Shown: in pieces, positions 52,001-60,721 of the stretch
Layout of the letters: every line of letters starts with the position of its first letter
Numbering within the stretch: position 1 is the first letter of the stretch
Program-made: the position numbers and the translations under genes
Notes under the pieces: generated by a model
Told to the model about the DNA's origin: nothing
The model's database searches: none
Seen by the model: the letters and a program-made list of their open reading frames with translations, nothing else
NCBI GenBank assembly: GCA_029863245.1
Contig: JAOTVV010000001.1
Coordinates: 62,001-126,000 of the forward strand
Source of the DNA: Gemmatimonadota bacterium
GTDB lineage: Bacteria; Gemmatimonadota; Gemmatimonadetes; Gemmatimonadales; GWC2-71-9
Length of the DNA: 64,000 bases
Direction: 5' to 3'

Positions 52001-53099
52001 GCCGACCCACCTGCCGGAACGCAATACTGGCGACGGCCGCGACCAGGAGCAGTGCTCCCGCCGAGGCCGACAGAGGCCCCAAGAGCTCCAGATAGTAGGT
52101 GGCCGGTGAGAACAGCGGCGAGAGCCCGATCCGCTCCCCGACCGGGGTGAGGACGAGCAGCGCGGCGAGCCCCAGTATTCCACCCCATCGGGCCACGCGG
52201 CTGCCGAACACGGTCACCAGCACGAGTGTGAGGGTAGCCAGCAATCCCACCCACTCGCCGCCATGCGCCATGATCTCGAGCTTACGCGCTCCCTGGGACG
52301 GTGGGATCGCCCGGACGCTGAACAGCGTGTCCGGGGGTGGCCGCCCCGATTGCGCGACGCAGGTGGGGAGGCAGTAGTCGAAGACGTCGGACCCCAACGG
52401 CCCGGTACCGGGGTAGTAGAACTCCAGGGCGGACCCGGTTTCGGCGGCAAACTGCCACGCCAGTGTGCCACTGCGATCGGGGACCGCGCTCTCCGCGGCG
52501 AGAAGGACGCGCCCCACACTCACGCGATCGCCCACCTGGCGACTGGCTTCCAGAATGACGTAGAATGGAGTGATGTGTGCAGACAGCTCAGCCGGCCCGG
52601 GGTCGAGGTGGAGCCGATTGGTGCCCGCCCATGCCCACGGCCGCCCCGCCTCGTCGAACACGACGACGCTCCGCTCCGGCCCGCGGGCGTCGCCCAGCGC
52701 CTGCAACCGGCGCATGGCGTCGGCGCGGGGCTCTCCGGCCAGTTCGGCACCGCGCGCCGCCAGGCCCCTGGCCACGTCGACCGCCTCCGCCAGGCTGCGG
52801 TCCAGGCGGGGGCCGGCCTGCTGGATCAAGCCTTCGCGAACTTCTGGCCACCGCCGTTCGACTGCCCGCGTCTGCAACGCATTGCTGAACACGGCCACCG
52901 CCGCACCCACGGCGACGGCCGCCGTGAGCAGGACACCCAAGCGACGGGCTCGGGCGGCCGCGGCAGCGACCACCACACTGGCGATGACAGCCGCGATCGC
53001 CGCGAGGAAGTGCGGCTCTCGGCTCCACAGCCCCAACGCCACGGCCTCCGCGGCGACCGCGAGTTCCCAATGAGCGAATCGACTGGCGCTCACCGACAC
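49086..53099 (-). CDS. Giant NtrY-like membrane histidine kinase
   Basis: A kinase of about 1337 residues. The N-terminal two-thirds contain two extracytoplasmic stretches separated by a block of about eight helices; then a third periplasmic domain, a HAMP domain with RPVKSLEAAALAVGKG, a PAS domain (VATGVVALDGELRV), the DHp H-box HEIKNPLTPI with phospho-acceptor His1132, and the ATPase domain with LINLIENARNAS and GTGLGLAICRR. The C-terminal core is of the NtrY/NtrB class. GTG 53099 or 53093 is preferred: the longer frame to 53204 is antisense to conserved creatininase residues. No response regulator adjoins; the NtrX-like protein at 6329-7687 is a candidate. Confidence 0.8.
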   Translation of the reverse strand: MSVSASRFAHWELAVAAEAVALGLWSREPHFLAAIAAVIASVVVAAAAARARRLGVLLTAAVAVGAAVAVFSNALQTRAVERRWPEVREGLIQQAGPRLDRSLAEAVDVARGLAARGAELAGEPRADAMRRLQALGDARGPERSVVVFDEAGRPWAWAGTNRLHLDPGPAELSAHITPFYVILEASRQVGDRVSVGRVLLAAESAVPDRSGTLAWQFAAETGSALEFYYPGTGPLGSDVFDYCLPTCVAQSGRPPPDTLFSVRAIPPSQGARKLEIMAHGGEWVGLLATLTLVLVTVFGSRVARWGGILGLAALLVLTPVGERIGLSPLFSPATYYLELLGPLSASAGALLLVAAVASIAFRQVGRRGIPASVLGLLAAGLVVAASPFLMWGLASGISPPATEIGLGTWLGWQLTLLTAGGALGLGAALLLGRRPSAPSWVSWVAGGWVGVLAVVGLVVWQPTGNWPLWYGLLWMPAVWLAVQPVARARQLMAIAVVVGAGAGLLTWGQVMHGRLLLAERDAERLEGGDPVAIGFLERFGAALLQQQPPTSAAELYSRWRHSPLSQDDYPGVLVVWSPDNRMLAGLELAQLDLRLPLLAALADAARDSGQAVVRALELEPGVHYVVAAPFPDGTVVTAGVAPRSQVIPPVAVGRFLRGERRLVAPYVMFLGEPVETVPEGTGLQWRRDRWVVRGSQSLMRPEGTRHLHAVVPLGDVSQLVVRGALLIILDVAFLLLLGLVGRAVGEEVRPPTWLPDLLRFRSYRVRLLIALAGFFVIPTVGYAAWSVSRLRVEAIRSRDLLIQQTLSDAAGTARAFTGLAPTEAGPRLDDLADRLGADLMWYADGKLTATSAEILEQLGVLGAYLPAEVFLALSQEDALEVTADASIAGQPTRVGYRSLGGLQGSGWVLAAPRLVEVTGIERERQDLAFGLLLTTLLGLGGAAALAALAARSLARPVKSLEAAALAVGKGSPVPPFDPGVPSEFVPVVDAFRRMARDVEASQFALEAARRRTATVLGNVATGVVALDGELRVTIANPSAQRLLGSALEPGIGVAPATAEGWRPVWEWVGWFLRSGDEHAESEFSVENRRIRVQVAALTADPRGCVVALDDTTELAQAVRVLAWGEVARQVAHEIKNPLTPIRLGIQHLQRARRHGRPDFDATLERTAQQILAEIERLDAIARAFARFGAPPIETSPVVSADVAAIAQDAAALYGLGSTTDVRMLSKGPVMAPVRKDEVKEVLINLIENARNASAHRVDIDVGREDDGVPFVRVRDDGDGISPDHLPLVFEPHFSTNTSGTGLGLAICRRLVESWGGTIAVESEPDRGTTVTIRFQPG

Positions 53100-53804
53100 C
53101 CCATTCTTCTGAAGCACCTCACCCCCGAAGAGGTTCGCACGCATCTCGACCGCGACCCCCGACTCATCCTGCCGGTCGGCACGACGGAACAGCACGGCCC
53201 GCACCTCCCGCTAGGGTGCGATACGATCATCGTCGAGCGTCTCGCCGACGACCTCTCAGCCGAGTTCGGTGTGCTGCGCGCGCCGACCATAGAATATGGT
53301 GTCAACGCCGATACCGCGCGTCCCTTTCCCGGCAGCGGGTCGCTCCACTTCAAGACCCTGCACCGCTTGATCAACGATCTCGTGGTTTCGTGGGAGACCG
53401 GAGGAGTGCGGGAATTCATCATCCTGACCGCACACGGACCGGATCCGCACCAAGAGGCCTTGAGCACCCTGAGCCTGCGCGAGGCTCGAGCCCGCACCGT
53501 CGACATCTTCTCGATGCCACTGCCGGAAGAGAGGTCCGACACCTGGCGCGTCGTGCACGGAGGGGAGATCGACACCTCGCTGCTCCTCTACGTCGACCCG
53601 GTGTTGGTGAAGCTCGCCCAGGCCCAGGACTTCGACGCGACGCCCGCCGTGGCCCGCCGCTATCAGCGCGGCGGGCGCAGTTCGATTCCCGCGCTGAGCC
53701 CGGGATCGCTGGGCCGACCCTCGCTCGCATCGGTCGAAAAAGGGGAGCGTCTCTATCACCTCATTTACGAGCGGGTCGCTTCGCGTATCTTTCGGGCCAC
53801 ATGA
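53070..53804 (+). CDS. Creatininase-family amidohydrolase
   Basis: A 244-residue metal-dependent hydrolase. The family signature is VGTTEQHGPHLPLGCDTI near residue 28, with Glu, His and Asp as metal ligands; a second set is IILTAHGPDPHQEA and VHGGEIDTSLLLY. Members open cyclic amides such as creatinine and formamidopyrimidines, or cleave cofactor precursors, so the substrate is undetermined. ATG 53070 gives the usual length; the longer upstream frame lies over the kinase gene. Its 5' end overlaps the divergent kinase start by about 30 bases. It overlaps the next gene by ATGA. Confidence 0.83.
   Translation: MSESTGAHRHPILLKHLTPEEVRTHLDRDPRLILPVGTTEQHGPHLPLGCDTIIVERLADDLSAEFGVLRAPTIEYGVNADTARPFPGSGSLHFKTLHRLINDLVVSWETGGVREFIILTAHGPDPHQEALSTLSLREARARTVDIFSMPLPEERSDTWRVVHGGEIDTSLLLYVDPVLVKLAQAQDFDATPAVARRYQRGGRSSIPALSPGSLGRPSLASVEKGERLYHLIYERVASRIFRAT
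53786..53793 (+). promoter_or_regulatory. -7 type box TATCTTTC seven bases before a start codon
   Basis: TATCTTTC lies inside the last codons of the creatininase gene, and the ATG of the next gene follows seven bases later. It could be chance, since the gene can also be translated from the creatininase message. Confidence 0.3.
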
Positions 53805-54514
53805 CCAGGCCCCTCTCGGAATCATCGACCCTCGCGACGCTCCTCGTGATCGCCGCCGCCATCGCAGCGCCTGGCAAGCTGTCCGCCCAGCAGCGCGAGC
53901 TGGATCGGGGCGTGCTGCTCATCACTCGCGACGCGGCCACCATCGGGCGGGAGGAATTCGTGCTGCTGCGCGGAAGCTCGGGCGCACCTGGCCTGAGTGG
54001 CTTCACGGTCACCAGCACCGTGCTCTACCCCGCCGACCGACCGGAGACGTCGGTCAACGCGATGATCGAGTTCGGTGCCGACTCGGTCCCCACCATGTCG
54101 CGGTACGAGGTCGGGAACGGCGAGGTGGTCCGCGTGGTCATGGGACTGGGCGCGCGGCGGATCACGGTCCGGACGCTAACTCGCGCTGGGGAGTCCGCCA
54201 GGGAATACCCTGCACGGGAACGGCACCTCGTGATGGACGATTCCGTGTTCGCCGCCCACGTCATTCCACCGGGCGCGGCCGGGCGAGCAACACGGAGTAT
54301 CACCCTGAGCGGGGTGCGGGGCGAGACCCTGCGCGTCGTGGATCATGGCATGGAGCCGACCACCGTCGGACCGGCCCGGCCGGTCTTGCGCCACGTGACA
54401 GTCAGCTCCTCGACGGAAACTCGGCACCTCTGGTACGACGATGACGGTCGGCTCATGAAGCTCGTGATCCCTACCCGCAACATCACGGTGATTCGCGTCC
54501 AGGCCAGCCAGTAG
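53801..54514 (+). CDS. Secreted protein of unknown function
   Basis: A 237-residue exported protein (signal TLLVIAAAIAAPGKLSAQ). The mature part is rich in beta strands such as GVLLITRDAATIGREEFVLL and HLWYDDDGRLMKLVIP, with a charged middle. No family was recognised; the alternating strand pattern resembles proteins that bind a lipid or peptide in a half-barrel. The ATG overlaps the creatininase stop by four bases, so the two are co-translated. Confidence 0.7.
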   Translation: MTRPLSESSTLATLLVIAAAIAAPGKLSAQQRELDRGVLLITRDAATIGREEFVLLRGSSGAPGLSGFTVTSTVLYPADRPETSVNAMIEFGADSVPTMSRYEVGNGEVVRVVMGLGARRITVRTLTRAGESAREYPARERHLVMDDSVFAAHVIPPGAAGRATRSITLSGVRGETLRVVDHGMEPTTVGPARPVLRHVTVSSSTETRHLWYDDDGRLMKLVIPTRNITVIRVQASQ

Positions 54515-54654
54515 GGCCAAGGCTGCACCGCCACCCACCTCCCTCATGGACCGTCCCGAACCGTGTCGTCGCATTGTCTCGGAATGAAACTTTTGGGTGA
54601 GGTGGGCGTACGGGATCGCGGTAGTGTTACGACCATAAACCGAAGGCAGACGCA

Positions 54655-56172
54655 ATGAGACGTGGAGCTACGCTTTTGCTCACGGCGCTCGGGTTGGGTT
54701 TTTCGAGTGCCGTGTGGGCGCAACAGGAGCCCCTTCCCTCGACCCCTCAGACGCTGACCCTGGCCGATGCGATCGCGACCGCCCAGGAGCACAATCCGCT
54801 GCTCCGCCAGACGGCCAACGACCTCACGGCCACCCGCTGGGGGGTACGAAATGCCTATGCGTCTTTCGTTCCGAGCCTGTCGGTCAACGGATCGTTGGCC
54901 TATCGCGGTGCCGGTTCGCAGACGTTCCTCGCCCAGGAGTTCGTGCAGCAGTCCGCGACGATCGGCTCGAGCTACGGCGTCGGTCTGTCGATGCAGCTGT
55001 CGGGACGCACACTCATGCAGCCCGGCGTGGCCAGTGCGCGGCACCGTGCGGCCGAGGCCACCTTGTCTGGGGCGGAGATCAACTTGGAGTCAGGCGTCCG
55101 GCAGCAGTACCTCGCGGTGTTGCAGGCCGAGGCGCAGGTCGACCTCGCCGAGCTACAGGTCACGCGAAACGACGAGTTCCTGCGTCTTGCCCAGGCGCGG
55201 TTCCAAGTGGGCCAGAACACGATCCTGGACGTGCGGCAGGCCGAGGTGGCGAAGGGGCAGTCGGAGGTGCAGCAGCTTCAGGCGCGGCAGGCCGTGGTGG
55301 TCGAGATGCTGCGGCTGTTCCAGCTGATGGGGGTGCCTGCGCCCCAGGATCCGACCCTCGTCACTCTCCCCGACACATTCCCGATCGTCCCACCCGAATG
55401 GTCGCTCAGCGACCTGCTTGGCGAAGCCGAGGCGGCGAATCCGGACCTCCTGGCCTTGCAGGCGCAGGCCACCGCCGCTCGGGCCGGGGCGCGGGCCGCC
55501 AAGTCGACGTGGCTACCGACGATGTCGCTGTCGGCAGGGTGGAGCGGGTTCACGCAGCAGTTCACGAATACCGATCCGCTGGTGAACTCGGCCCTCGCGA
55601 GTGCTCAGGCCAACGCGAACGACATCGTGCAGCAATGCGACTTTGCGAACACCAACTGGCTCAACCCTGGCTTGACGCCCATCGACTGTTCGGTCTTTGC
55701 CCTCACGCCGGCAGCGGAAGATGCAATTCGAGACGGCATCCTGCAGCAAAACGAGGTGTTCCCGTTCGACTTCACGCGGCAGCCCTTCTCGGCGAGCCTC
55801 ACGGTATCGCTGCCGATCTTCACCCAGTTCGGGCGGCCGCTGGAAATCGCCGAGGCGTCGGCCTTCGCCGACGACGCGCGGGAGGCCGTGCGCTCCAAGG
55901 AGCTCCAGGTCAGGACCGATGTCAGCCAGGCGCACTACGCCTTGGTAGCCGCCTTCGAAGCGTTCGGCATCCAGGAGAACAACCGCGTGGCGGCCGCCGA
56001 GCAGCTGCGGCTGGCCACGGAGCGCTACCGGGTCGGCTCCGGGACCTTCTTTGAGCTCCTCGACGCGCAGCTCGCCTCGCAGCGCGCCGAGGCCGACTAC
56101 ATTAATGCCGTCTACACATACCATTGGTCGATCGCAACCCTCGAGAACGCCGTGGGACGGCCCTTGCGCTAG
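54655..56172 (+). CDS. TolC-family outer-membrane channel
   Basis: A 505-residue channel subunit with a signal peptide (LLTALGLGFSSAVWAQ). Two homologous halves each begin with a short hydrophobic-Asn-Pro block (ATAQEHNPLLRQ; GEAEAANPDLLALQ) and continue in long coiled-coil helices, the TolC/OprM arrangement. It provides the outer-membrane exit duct for the exporter encoded downstream. The adaptor follows 14 bases later, and all seven genes to bshB1 run in the same direction. A TAGTGTTA run at 54622-54629 may be the promoter. Confidence 0.9.
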   Translation: MRRGATLLLTALGLGFSSAVWAQQEPLPSTPQTLTLADAIATAQEHNPLLRQTANDLTATRWGVRNAYASFVPSLSVNGSLAYRGAGSQTFLAQEFVQQSATIGSSYGVGLSMQLSGRTLMQPGVASARHRAAEATLSGAEINLESGVRQQYLAVLQAEAQVDLAELQVTRNDEFLRLAQARFQVGQNTILDVRQAEVAKGQSEVQQLQARQAVVVEMLRLFQLMGVPAPQDPTLVTLPDTFPIVPPEWSLSDLLGEAEAANPDLLALQAQATAARAGARAAKSTWLPTMSLSAGWSGFTQQFTNTDPLVNSALASAQANANDIVQQCDFANTNWLNPGLTPIDCSVFALTPAAEDAIRDGILQQNEVFPFDFTRQPFSASLTVSLPIFTQFGRPLEIAEASAFADDAREAVRSKELQVRTDVSQAHYALVAAFEAFGIQENNRVAAAEQLRLATERYRVGSGTFFELLDAQLASQRAEADYINAVYTYHWSIATLENAVGRPLR

Positions 56173-56186
56173 AGAATGGATTCGAC

Positions 56187-57437
56187 ATGTCACGTCGTAA
56201 GAAACTCTTGATCTTTGGCGGCGGCGCGGTGGCCGTCGCGGCCCTCATCGCCCTGAACGCCGCCGGTCGGCGGGACCGCGGGGAGTCGGTCCGCATTGCG
56301 GCGGTGGAGCGGCGAAACCTGGTAGCCACTGTGACCGCGAGCGGACAGATCGAGCCGCAGCGCTCGGTGGACATCAGCGCCGACATCACGGGCCGCATCA
56401 TTCAGATCCTGGTGCAGGAAGGCGACTTCGTGAAGCGGGGCGATCTCGTGCTGCGCATCGAACCGTCGCAGTACGAGGCCCAGGTGGCGCAGGCGCGTGC
56501 CTTGCTGTCTTCCGCCGAAGCCTCGGCGCTCCAGTCCCGAGCCAACCGCGACCAGGCCAAACGGGCTTGGGACCGCGCCCAGGAATTGCGCCGGCAGAGC
56601 CCGAACCTCGTCTCCGACGAGCAACTCGAGCAGTCGCAGACGTCGTTCGAGGTCGCCGAAGCCGTCTACACGTCGGCCCAGTACCAGGTCGCGCAGTCGC
56701 GGGCGGCGCTGCAGAACGCGCAGGAGCTGCTCGCCAAAACGGTGCTGCGAGCACCGATGGACGGCGAGGTCACCCGGCTCGCGAAGGAAGAGGGTGAGGT
56801 GGCCGTTCCCGGAACCTTTTCTCCGGAGACCGGGCTGCTCATGACGATCTCCGACCTCAGCGTCATTCAGGTCGCGGTCCGAGTGGACGAGACCGATGTC
56901 GTCCGGCTGCACCTGGCCGATTCGGCCGAGGTCACGATCGATGCGTTCCCGGACACCACGTTCACCGGTCGGGTGACCAAGATCTCCAAGAGTGCGGTCC
57001 AGGGCGTGGCGGCGCAGGCGGGGGCGACGAACCAGGCCGTCGACTACGATGTCGAAGTGACCCTGGACGACCCACCATCCGAGATCCGGCCCGATTTGTC
57101 CGCGACGGCCAAGATCATCACGGCGACACGGGACAGCGTGCTGAGCATTCCCATCATCGCGCTCACGGTGCGAGAGCATGAGGCGATATCGACCGAAACG
57201 GCCCCTCAAGACACGACGAAAAGCAAGAAGGAAACGGAGGGGGTCTTCGTGGCCGTCGCGGGGATCGCCCAGTTCCGGCCGGTCAAAGTCGGCATCGCCG
57301 GCGAGGAGTACTTCGAGGTGATCGACGGGCTGGCGGAAGGCGACTCGATCGTGGCGGGGCCGTACCAGACGATTCGCGACCTGCGCGACGATACCCGGCT
57401 GCGGCCGGTCAAGGAAACCACGACTGAGAGGCCCTGA
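56187..57437 (+). CDS. Periplasmic adaptor subunit (MacA/HlyD type)
   Basis: A 416-residue membrane-fusion protein. One N-terminal helix ([21 protein letters not shown]) anchors it in the inner membrane. The biotinyl-lipoyl halves ([44 protein letters not shown]) flank a helical hairpin of about 100 residues, then the beta-barrel and membrane-proximal domains. It would link the ABC pump to the TolC channel. ATG 56187 matches the start of the anchor. It overlaps the ATPase gene by one base (TGATG). Confidence 0.9.
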   Translation: MSRRKKLLIFGGGAVAVAALIALNAAGRRDRGESVRIAAVERRNLVATVTASGQIEPQRSVDISADITGRIIQILVQEGDFVKRGDLVLRIEPSQYEAQVAQARALLSSAEASALQSRANRDQAKRAWDRAQELRRQSPNLVSDEQLEQSQTSFEVAEAVYTSAQYQVAQSRAALQNAQELLAKTVLRAPMDGEVTRLAKEEGEVAVPGTFSPETGLLMTISDLSVIQVAVRVDETDVVRLHLADSAEVTIDAFPDTTFTGRVTKISKSAVQGVAAQAGATNQAVDYDVEVTLDDPPSEIRPDLSATAKIITATRDSVLSIPIIALTVREHEAISTETAPQDTTKSKKETEGVFVAVAGIAQFRPVKVGIAGEEYFEVIDGLAEGDSIVAGPYQTIRDLRDDTRLRPVKETTTERP

Positions 57438-58135
57438 TGGCTGAGCAGCCATTGATCAGCTTGCGCGGGCTGACGCGCGAGTACCGGATGGATGCCGAGA
57501 CGGTCTACGCGTTGCGTGGCATCGAGCTCGCGATTGGGACGAATGAGTACGTGGCGATCATGGGACCTTCCGGATCGGGGAAATCCACCCTCATGAACGT
57601 CATCGGCTGCCTCGACACGCCCACACGGGGTGAGTACTGGCTGAACGGGACCGAAGTCTCGAGGATGAGCGACGACGAGCTGGCCCGTGTCCGGAACCGG
57701 GAGATCGGTTTCGTCTTCCAAACGTTCAACCTGCTGCCCCGGGCGACGGCTCTTCACAACGTGGAGTTGCCCCTCATTTACGCCGGAACGAGTGCCAGAG
57801 AGCGGCGCAGGGCGGCGAGCCGGGCCTTGGAGCGCGTCGGACTGGCCGACCGCATGCACCACCGCCCCAACGAGCTGTCCGGTGGTCAACGTCAGCGCGT
57901 GGCCATCGCTCGGGCCCTGGTCAACGATCCCAGCATCCTCCTCGCCGACGAGCCCACGGGCAACCTCGATTCGGTGACCAGCCAGGAAATCATGGCGGTG
58001 TTTGGAGAGTTGCACACGCAGGGTCAGACCGTCTTGATGGTGACCCACGAAGCCGACATCGCGGCACACGCGCACCGCGTGGTCACGCTGCTGGACGGCG
58101 TCGTGCATTCCGACTCGGTGCGCGAGGCAGCCTAG
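57437..58135 (+). CDS. ABC ATPase, MacB/LolD type
   Basis: A 232-residue ATP-binding subunit with Walker [25 protein letters not shown] as Q-loop, signature [15 protein letters not shown], Walker [14 protein letters not shown] and switch histidine in [13 protein letters not shown]. The [14 protein letters not shown] start and the size match MacB/LolD-type ATPases. It is the only ATPase for the four permeases downstream, so it must serve either one mixed complex or two alternative permease pairs. Confidence 0.92.
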   Translation: MAEQPLISLRGLTREYRMDAETVYALRGIELAIGTNEYVAIMGPSGSGKSTLMNVIGCLDTPTRGEYWLNGTEVSRMSDDELARVRNREIGFVFQTFNLLPRATALHNVELPLIYAGTSARERRRAASRALERVGLADRMHHRPNELSGGQRQRVAIARALVNDPSILLADEPTGNLDSVTSQEIMAVFGELHTQGQTVLMVTHEADIAAHAHRVVTLLDGVVHSDSVREAA

Positions 58136-58138
58136 GCC

Positions 58139-59380
58139 ATGCCGTTTCGCGAGGCGATCCGTCTGGCGTTCCAGGTCATCTGGGCCCAGAAGATGAAGAG
58201 CAGCTTCTCGGTGATCGGTGTGTTCATCGGGGTGACGTTCCTCATCGCGGTCGTCTCGATCGTGGAGGGCATGAACGCCTACATGACCGACCGGTTCGCG
58301 ACAACGCTGCTGGGCGTCAATACGTTCCAGCTGCGCCGGTATCCCGGCGTACAGATGGGGGACGTCTCGCGGGAAACCCGCCGTGAGTGGCGGCGTCGGC
58401 CGCGGATCTCCTTCGAAGACGCCCGTGCCGTGGTCGAAGGGCTCTCGCTACCGGTCGTCACCGCATGGGAGTCAAGCTCACGCGCCGATCTCTCGCACGA
58501 CGGCAAGATCGCCAAGGACATCGAGGTCGTCGGCGCCACCGAGGACTACTTCCAGATCAAGAACTGGGATCTGGAAGCCGGCCGCCCCTTCAGCCCTCAG
58601 GAGGCGCAGGCGGGGCAGCCCGTGATGGTCATCGGCCACGAACTCGCAGAGCGCCTGTTCGAGACCCGCGATCCCATCGGGCGAGAAGTTCGGATCCGCG
58701 GGATCCCCTACCGGGTGATCGGCGTGGTCGAGACCCAGGGGAACCTGTTTGGGATTTCCCTCGACAAGTTCGCCGTGGCACCCGCACTCTCACCGATCAA
58801 ACGGATCGTCAACCCCGCACGCGTGGTCGACGCCCTTCTCGTCCGGGCCGGCTCATTGGAGGAACTCGACGTCGCCATCGCCGAGACCGAAGCGATCATG
58901 CGGAGCCGACGACACCTCCGGCCCTCCGATGGCAACAACTTCTCGATCGAGACCGCTGACGCGGTGCTGGACTTCTGGGGCAAGATCAACCGCGTTCTCA
59001 TGATGGCGTTGCCGGGATTGGTGAGCATCTCCCTCGTGGTAGGCGGCATCGTCATCATGAACATCATGTTGATGGCGGTGGCCGAGCGAACGCGCGAGAT
59101 CGGCATCCGCAAGTCGCTCGGTGCTCGGCGCCGGGACATCATGCGTCAGTTTCTGGTCGAGTCGGCCACCCTGGCCACCGTGGGTGCGGCGATCGGGATC
59201 GCGACCGGCATCGGTCTGGCAGGCATCGTTCAGGCCACCACGTTCCTGCCGGCACGCGTCGCCCCCTGGTCGGTCGTGGTCGCCATTGTGCTCGGCGGCG
59301 GGGTCGGTGTGACAGCGGGACTGTATCCTGCAAGTCGCGCCGCCCGACTCGATCCCGTCGATGCCATCCGTCAGGAGTAG
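58139..59380 (+). CDS. FtsX/MacB-type ABC permease, type A
   Basis: A 413-residue permease with an N-terminal helix (FLIAVVSIVEG), a periplasmic MacB_PCD-like domain of about 230 residues and three C-terminal helices. Distinctive blocks are MNAYMTDRFATTLLGVNTFQ near residue 42, RREWRRRPRISFEDA, and the cytoplasmic ERTREIGIRKSLGARRRDI, which meets the ATPase. It resembles the permease at 60722 (type A') more than its neighbour at 59384. It starts three bases after the ATPase gene. Confidence 0.9.
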   Translation: MPFREAIRLAFQVIWAQKMKSSFSVIGVFIGVTFLIAVVSIVEGMNAYMTDRFATTLLGVNTFQLRRYPGVQMGDVSRETRREWRRRPRISFEDARAVVEGLSLPVVTAWESSSRADLSHDGKIAKDIEVVGATEDYFQIKNWDLEAGRPFSPQEAQAGQPVMVIGHELAERLFETRDPIGREVRIRGIPYRVIGVVETQGNLFGISLDKFAVAPALSPIKRIVNPARVVDALLVRAGSLEELDVAIAETEAIMRSRRHLRPSDGNNFSIETADAVLDFWGKINRVLMMALPGLVSISLVVGGIVIMNIMLMAVAERTREIGIRKSLGARRRDIMRQFLVESATLATVGAAIGIATGIGLAGIVQATTFLPARVAPWSVVVAIVLGGGVGVTAGLYPASRAARLDPVDAIRQE

Positions 59381-59383
59381 GCC

Positions 59384-60619
59384 GTGACCTCTCTATTTGA
59401 AGGTGTCGGGATTGCCCTGAGCTCGCTCCGAGCGAACAAAGCGCGCGCGGCACTCACGATTCTCGGCGTTGCCATCGGTGTCATGGTAGTGATGGTCATC
59501 GGCTCGATGATCACCGGGATCAACCGGGGCGTCGAAGACATCTTCAACCAGCTCGGCCCGCGGACGTTCTTCGTGTTCCGATACTTCCAGGCGGGTATTC
59601 AGGTCTCCGACGGCTCCGACGAGATGAGCCCCTGGCGTCGCAACCCGCCGCTCACCGTCGCCGAGGCCGAGCGGATTCGTCAGCTCGAGAGTATCGGGTT
59701 CATCGTCGTCGACGAGGGGTCGTCCGCGGACGTCGAGTACGGAAACCGCCAGCTCGAGTCGGTCCCTGTCAGAGGCCGCGGTCCGCAGTGGGTGCAGGTC
59801 GGCGGAGGGGACATCGCGCCGGGCCGGTCGTTCACATCGGTGGAGAGTGCGGCGAGCGCCCGCGTCGCCGTGGTGAATGAGAAGCTCGCCTCCGAGCTCT
59901 TCGCACTGCTCGACCCGATTGGCAAGCGCATCAAGATCGCCGGCGTACCGTATCAGGTCGTCGGTGTCTTCATCCCGCCACCGGATATCTTCGGCGAGGG
60001 CAACCGGCCGGAGGTCGTGATCCCTCACAACACGTTCGAGAAGCACGTACCCTACTGGCGCGGCTGGATGGACTTCCTGGTGTCGCCGTCGCCGGACGCC
60101 AGCGTCCAAGACGCGATCGACGACGTCACTGGTTCACTGCGGGCCGCTCGCGGTCTGCGTCCGGCAGAGGAGAACACGTTCTCGATCGTAACGCAGGACA
60201 AACTGTTGGACAGCTGGAATCAGGTGACCGGGATGTTCTTCCTCGTCATGATCGCGCTCTCCAGTGTTGGGCTCATGGTCGGTGGCGTCGGCGTGGTGGC
60301 GATCATGATGATCTCCGTGACCGAGCGGACCCGAGAGATCGGTGTGCGGAAGGCGCTGGGCGCACGGCGACGCGAGATCCTCTGGCAGTTCCTGGTCGAG
60401 GCGGCAACCCTGACGGTCATTGGTGGCGCAATCGGTATGCTCGTCGGCGGCCTCATCAGCCTCGGCGTGGCCACCTTCACCCCACTTCCGGCCAAGGTAC
60501 CCCTGATCTCGGTGGTGGCGGCGCTCGGGATGTCGGCCCTGACCGGGATCGCGTTCGGCCTGTACCCAGCGGCGCGGGCGGCGCGCCTGGACCCGGTGGA
60601 GGCGCTGCGCCACGAGTAG
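59384..60619 (+). CDS. FtsX/MacB-type ABC permease, type B
   Basis: A 411-residue permease with the same four-helix plus periplasmic domain plan as type A, but with its own features: LGPRTFFVFRYF near residue 60 in place of the MNAYM block, EENTFSIVTQDKLLDSWNQV before helix 2, and ERTREIGVRKALGARRREILWQF. It pairs with the type A gene directly upstream (GTG start three bases after its stop) and is closest to the permease at 62051 (type B'). Confidence 0.9.
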   Translation: MTSLFEGVGIALSSLRANKARAALTILGVAIGVMVVMVIGSMITGINRGVEDIFNQLGPRTFFVFRYFQAGIQVSDGSDEMSPWRRNPPLTVAEAERIRQLESIGFIVVDEGSSADVEYGNRQLESVPVRGRGPQWVQVGGGDIAPGRSFTSVESAASARVAVVNEKLASELFALLDPIGKRIKIAGVPYQVVGVFIPPPDIFGEGNRPEVVIPHNTFEKHVPYWRGWMDFLVSPSPDASVQDAIDDVTGSLRAARGLRPAEENTFSIVTQDKLLDSWNQVTGMFFLVMIALSSVGLMVGGVGVVAIMMISVTERTREIGVRKALGARRREILWQFLVEAATLTVIGGAIGMLVGGLISLGVATFTPLPAKVPLISVVAALGMSALTGIAFGLYPAARAARLDPVEALRHE

Positions 60620-60708
60620 TGCCATTCGCGTGGTCGTGCCCTGCCGCCCGTGAGCGTCGCCCCCCCTGCGTCCGACACCGGATGTCTCGTTTGACGACTC
60701 GAGCGTCG

Positions 60709-60716
60709 TAGCTTCC
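60709..60716 (+). promoter_or_regulatory. -7 type box TAGCTTCC five bases before a start codon
   Basis: TAGCTTCC, then GGATC and the ATG of the third permease at 60722. TTTG lies 15 bases upstream of the box, close to the spacing of a Bacteroidetes -33 element. It would restart transcription inside the exporter operon, after a 102-base gap. Confidence 0.45.
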
Positions 60717-60721
60717 GGATC

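Noticed and set aside
52263-53069. 269-codon N-terminal extension of the creatininase frame
   Set aside because: It lies antisense to the kinase sensor region and has shadow-like composition; the conserved family start is at 53070.
53100-53204. Upstream extension of the kinase frame
   Set aside because: It is antisense to the conserved metal-binding block of the creatininase, whose coding evidence is stronger.
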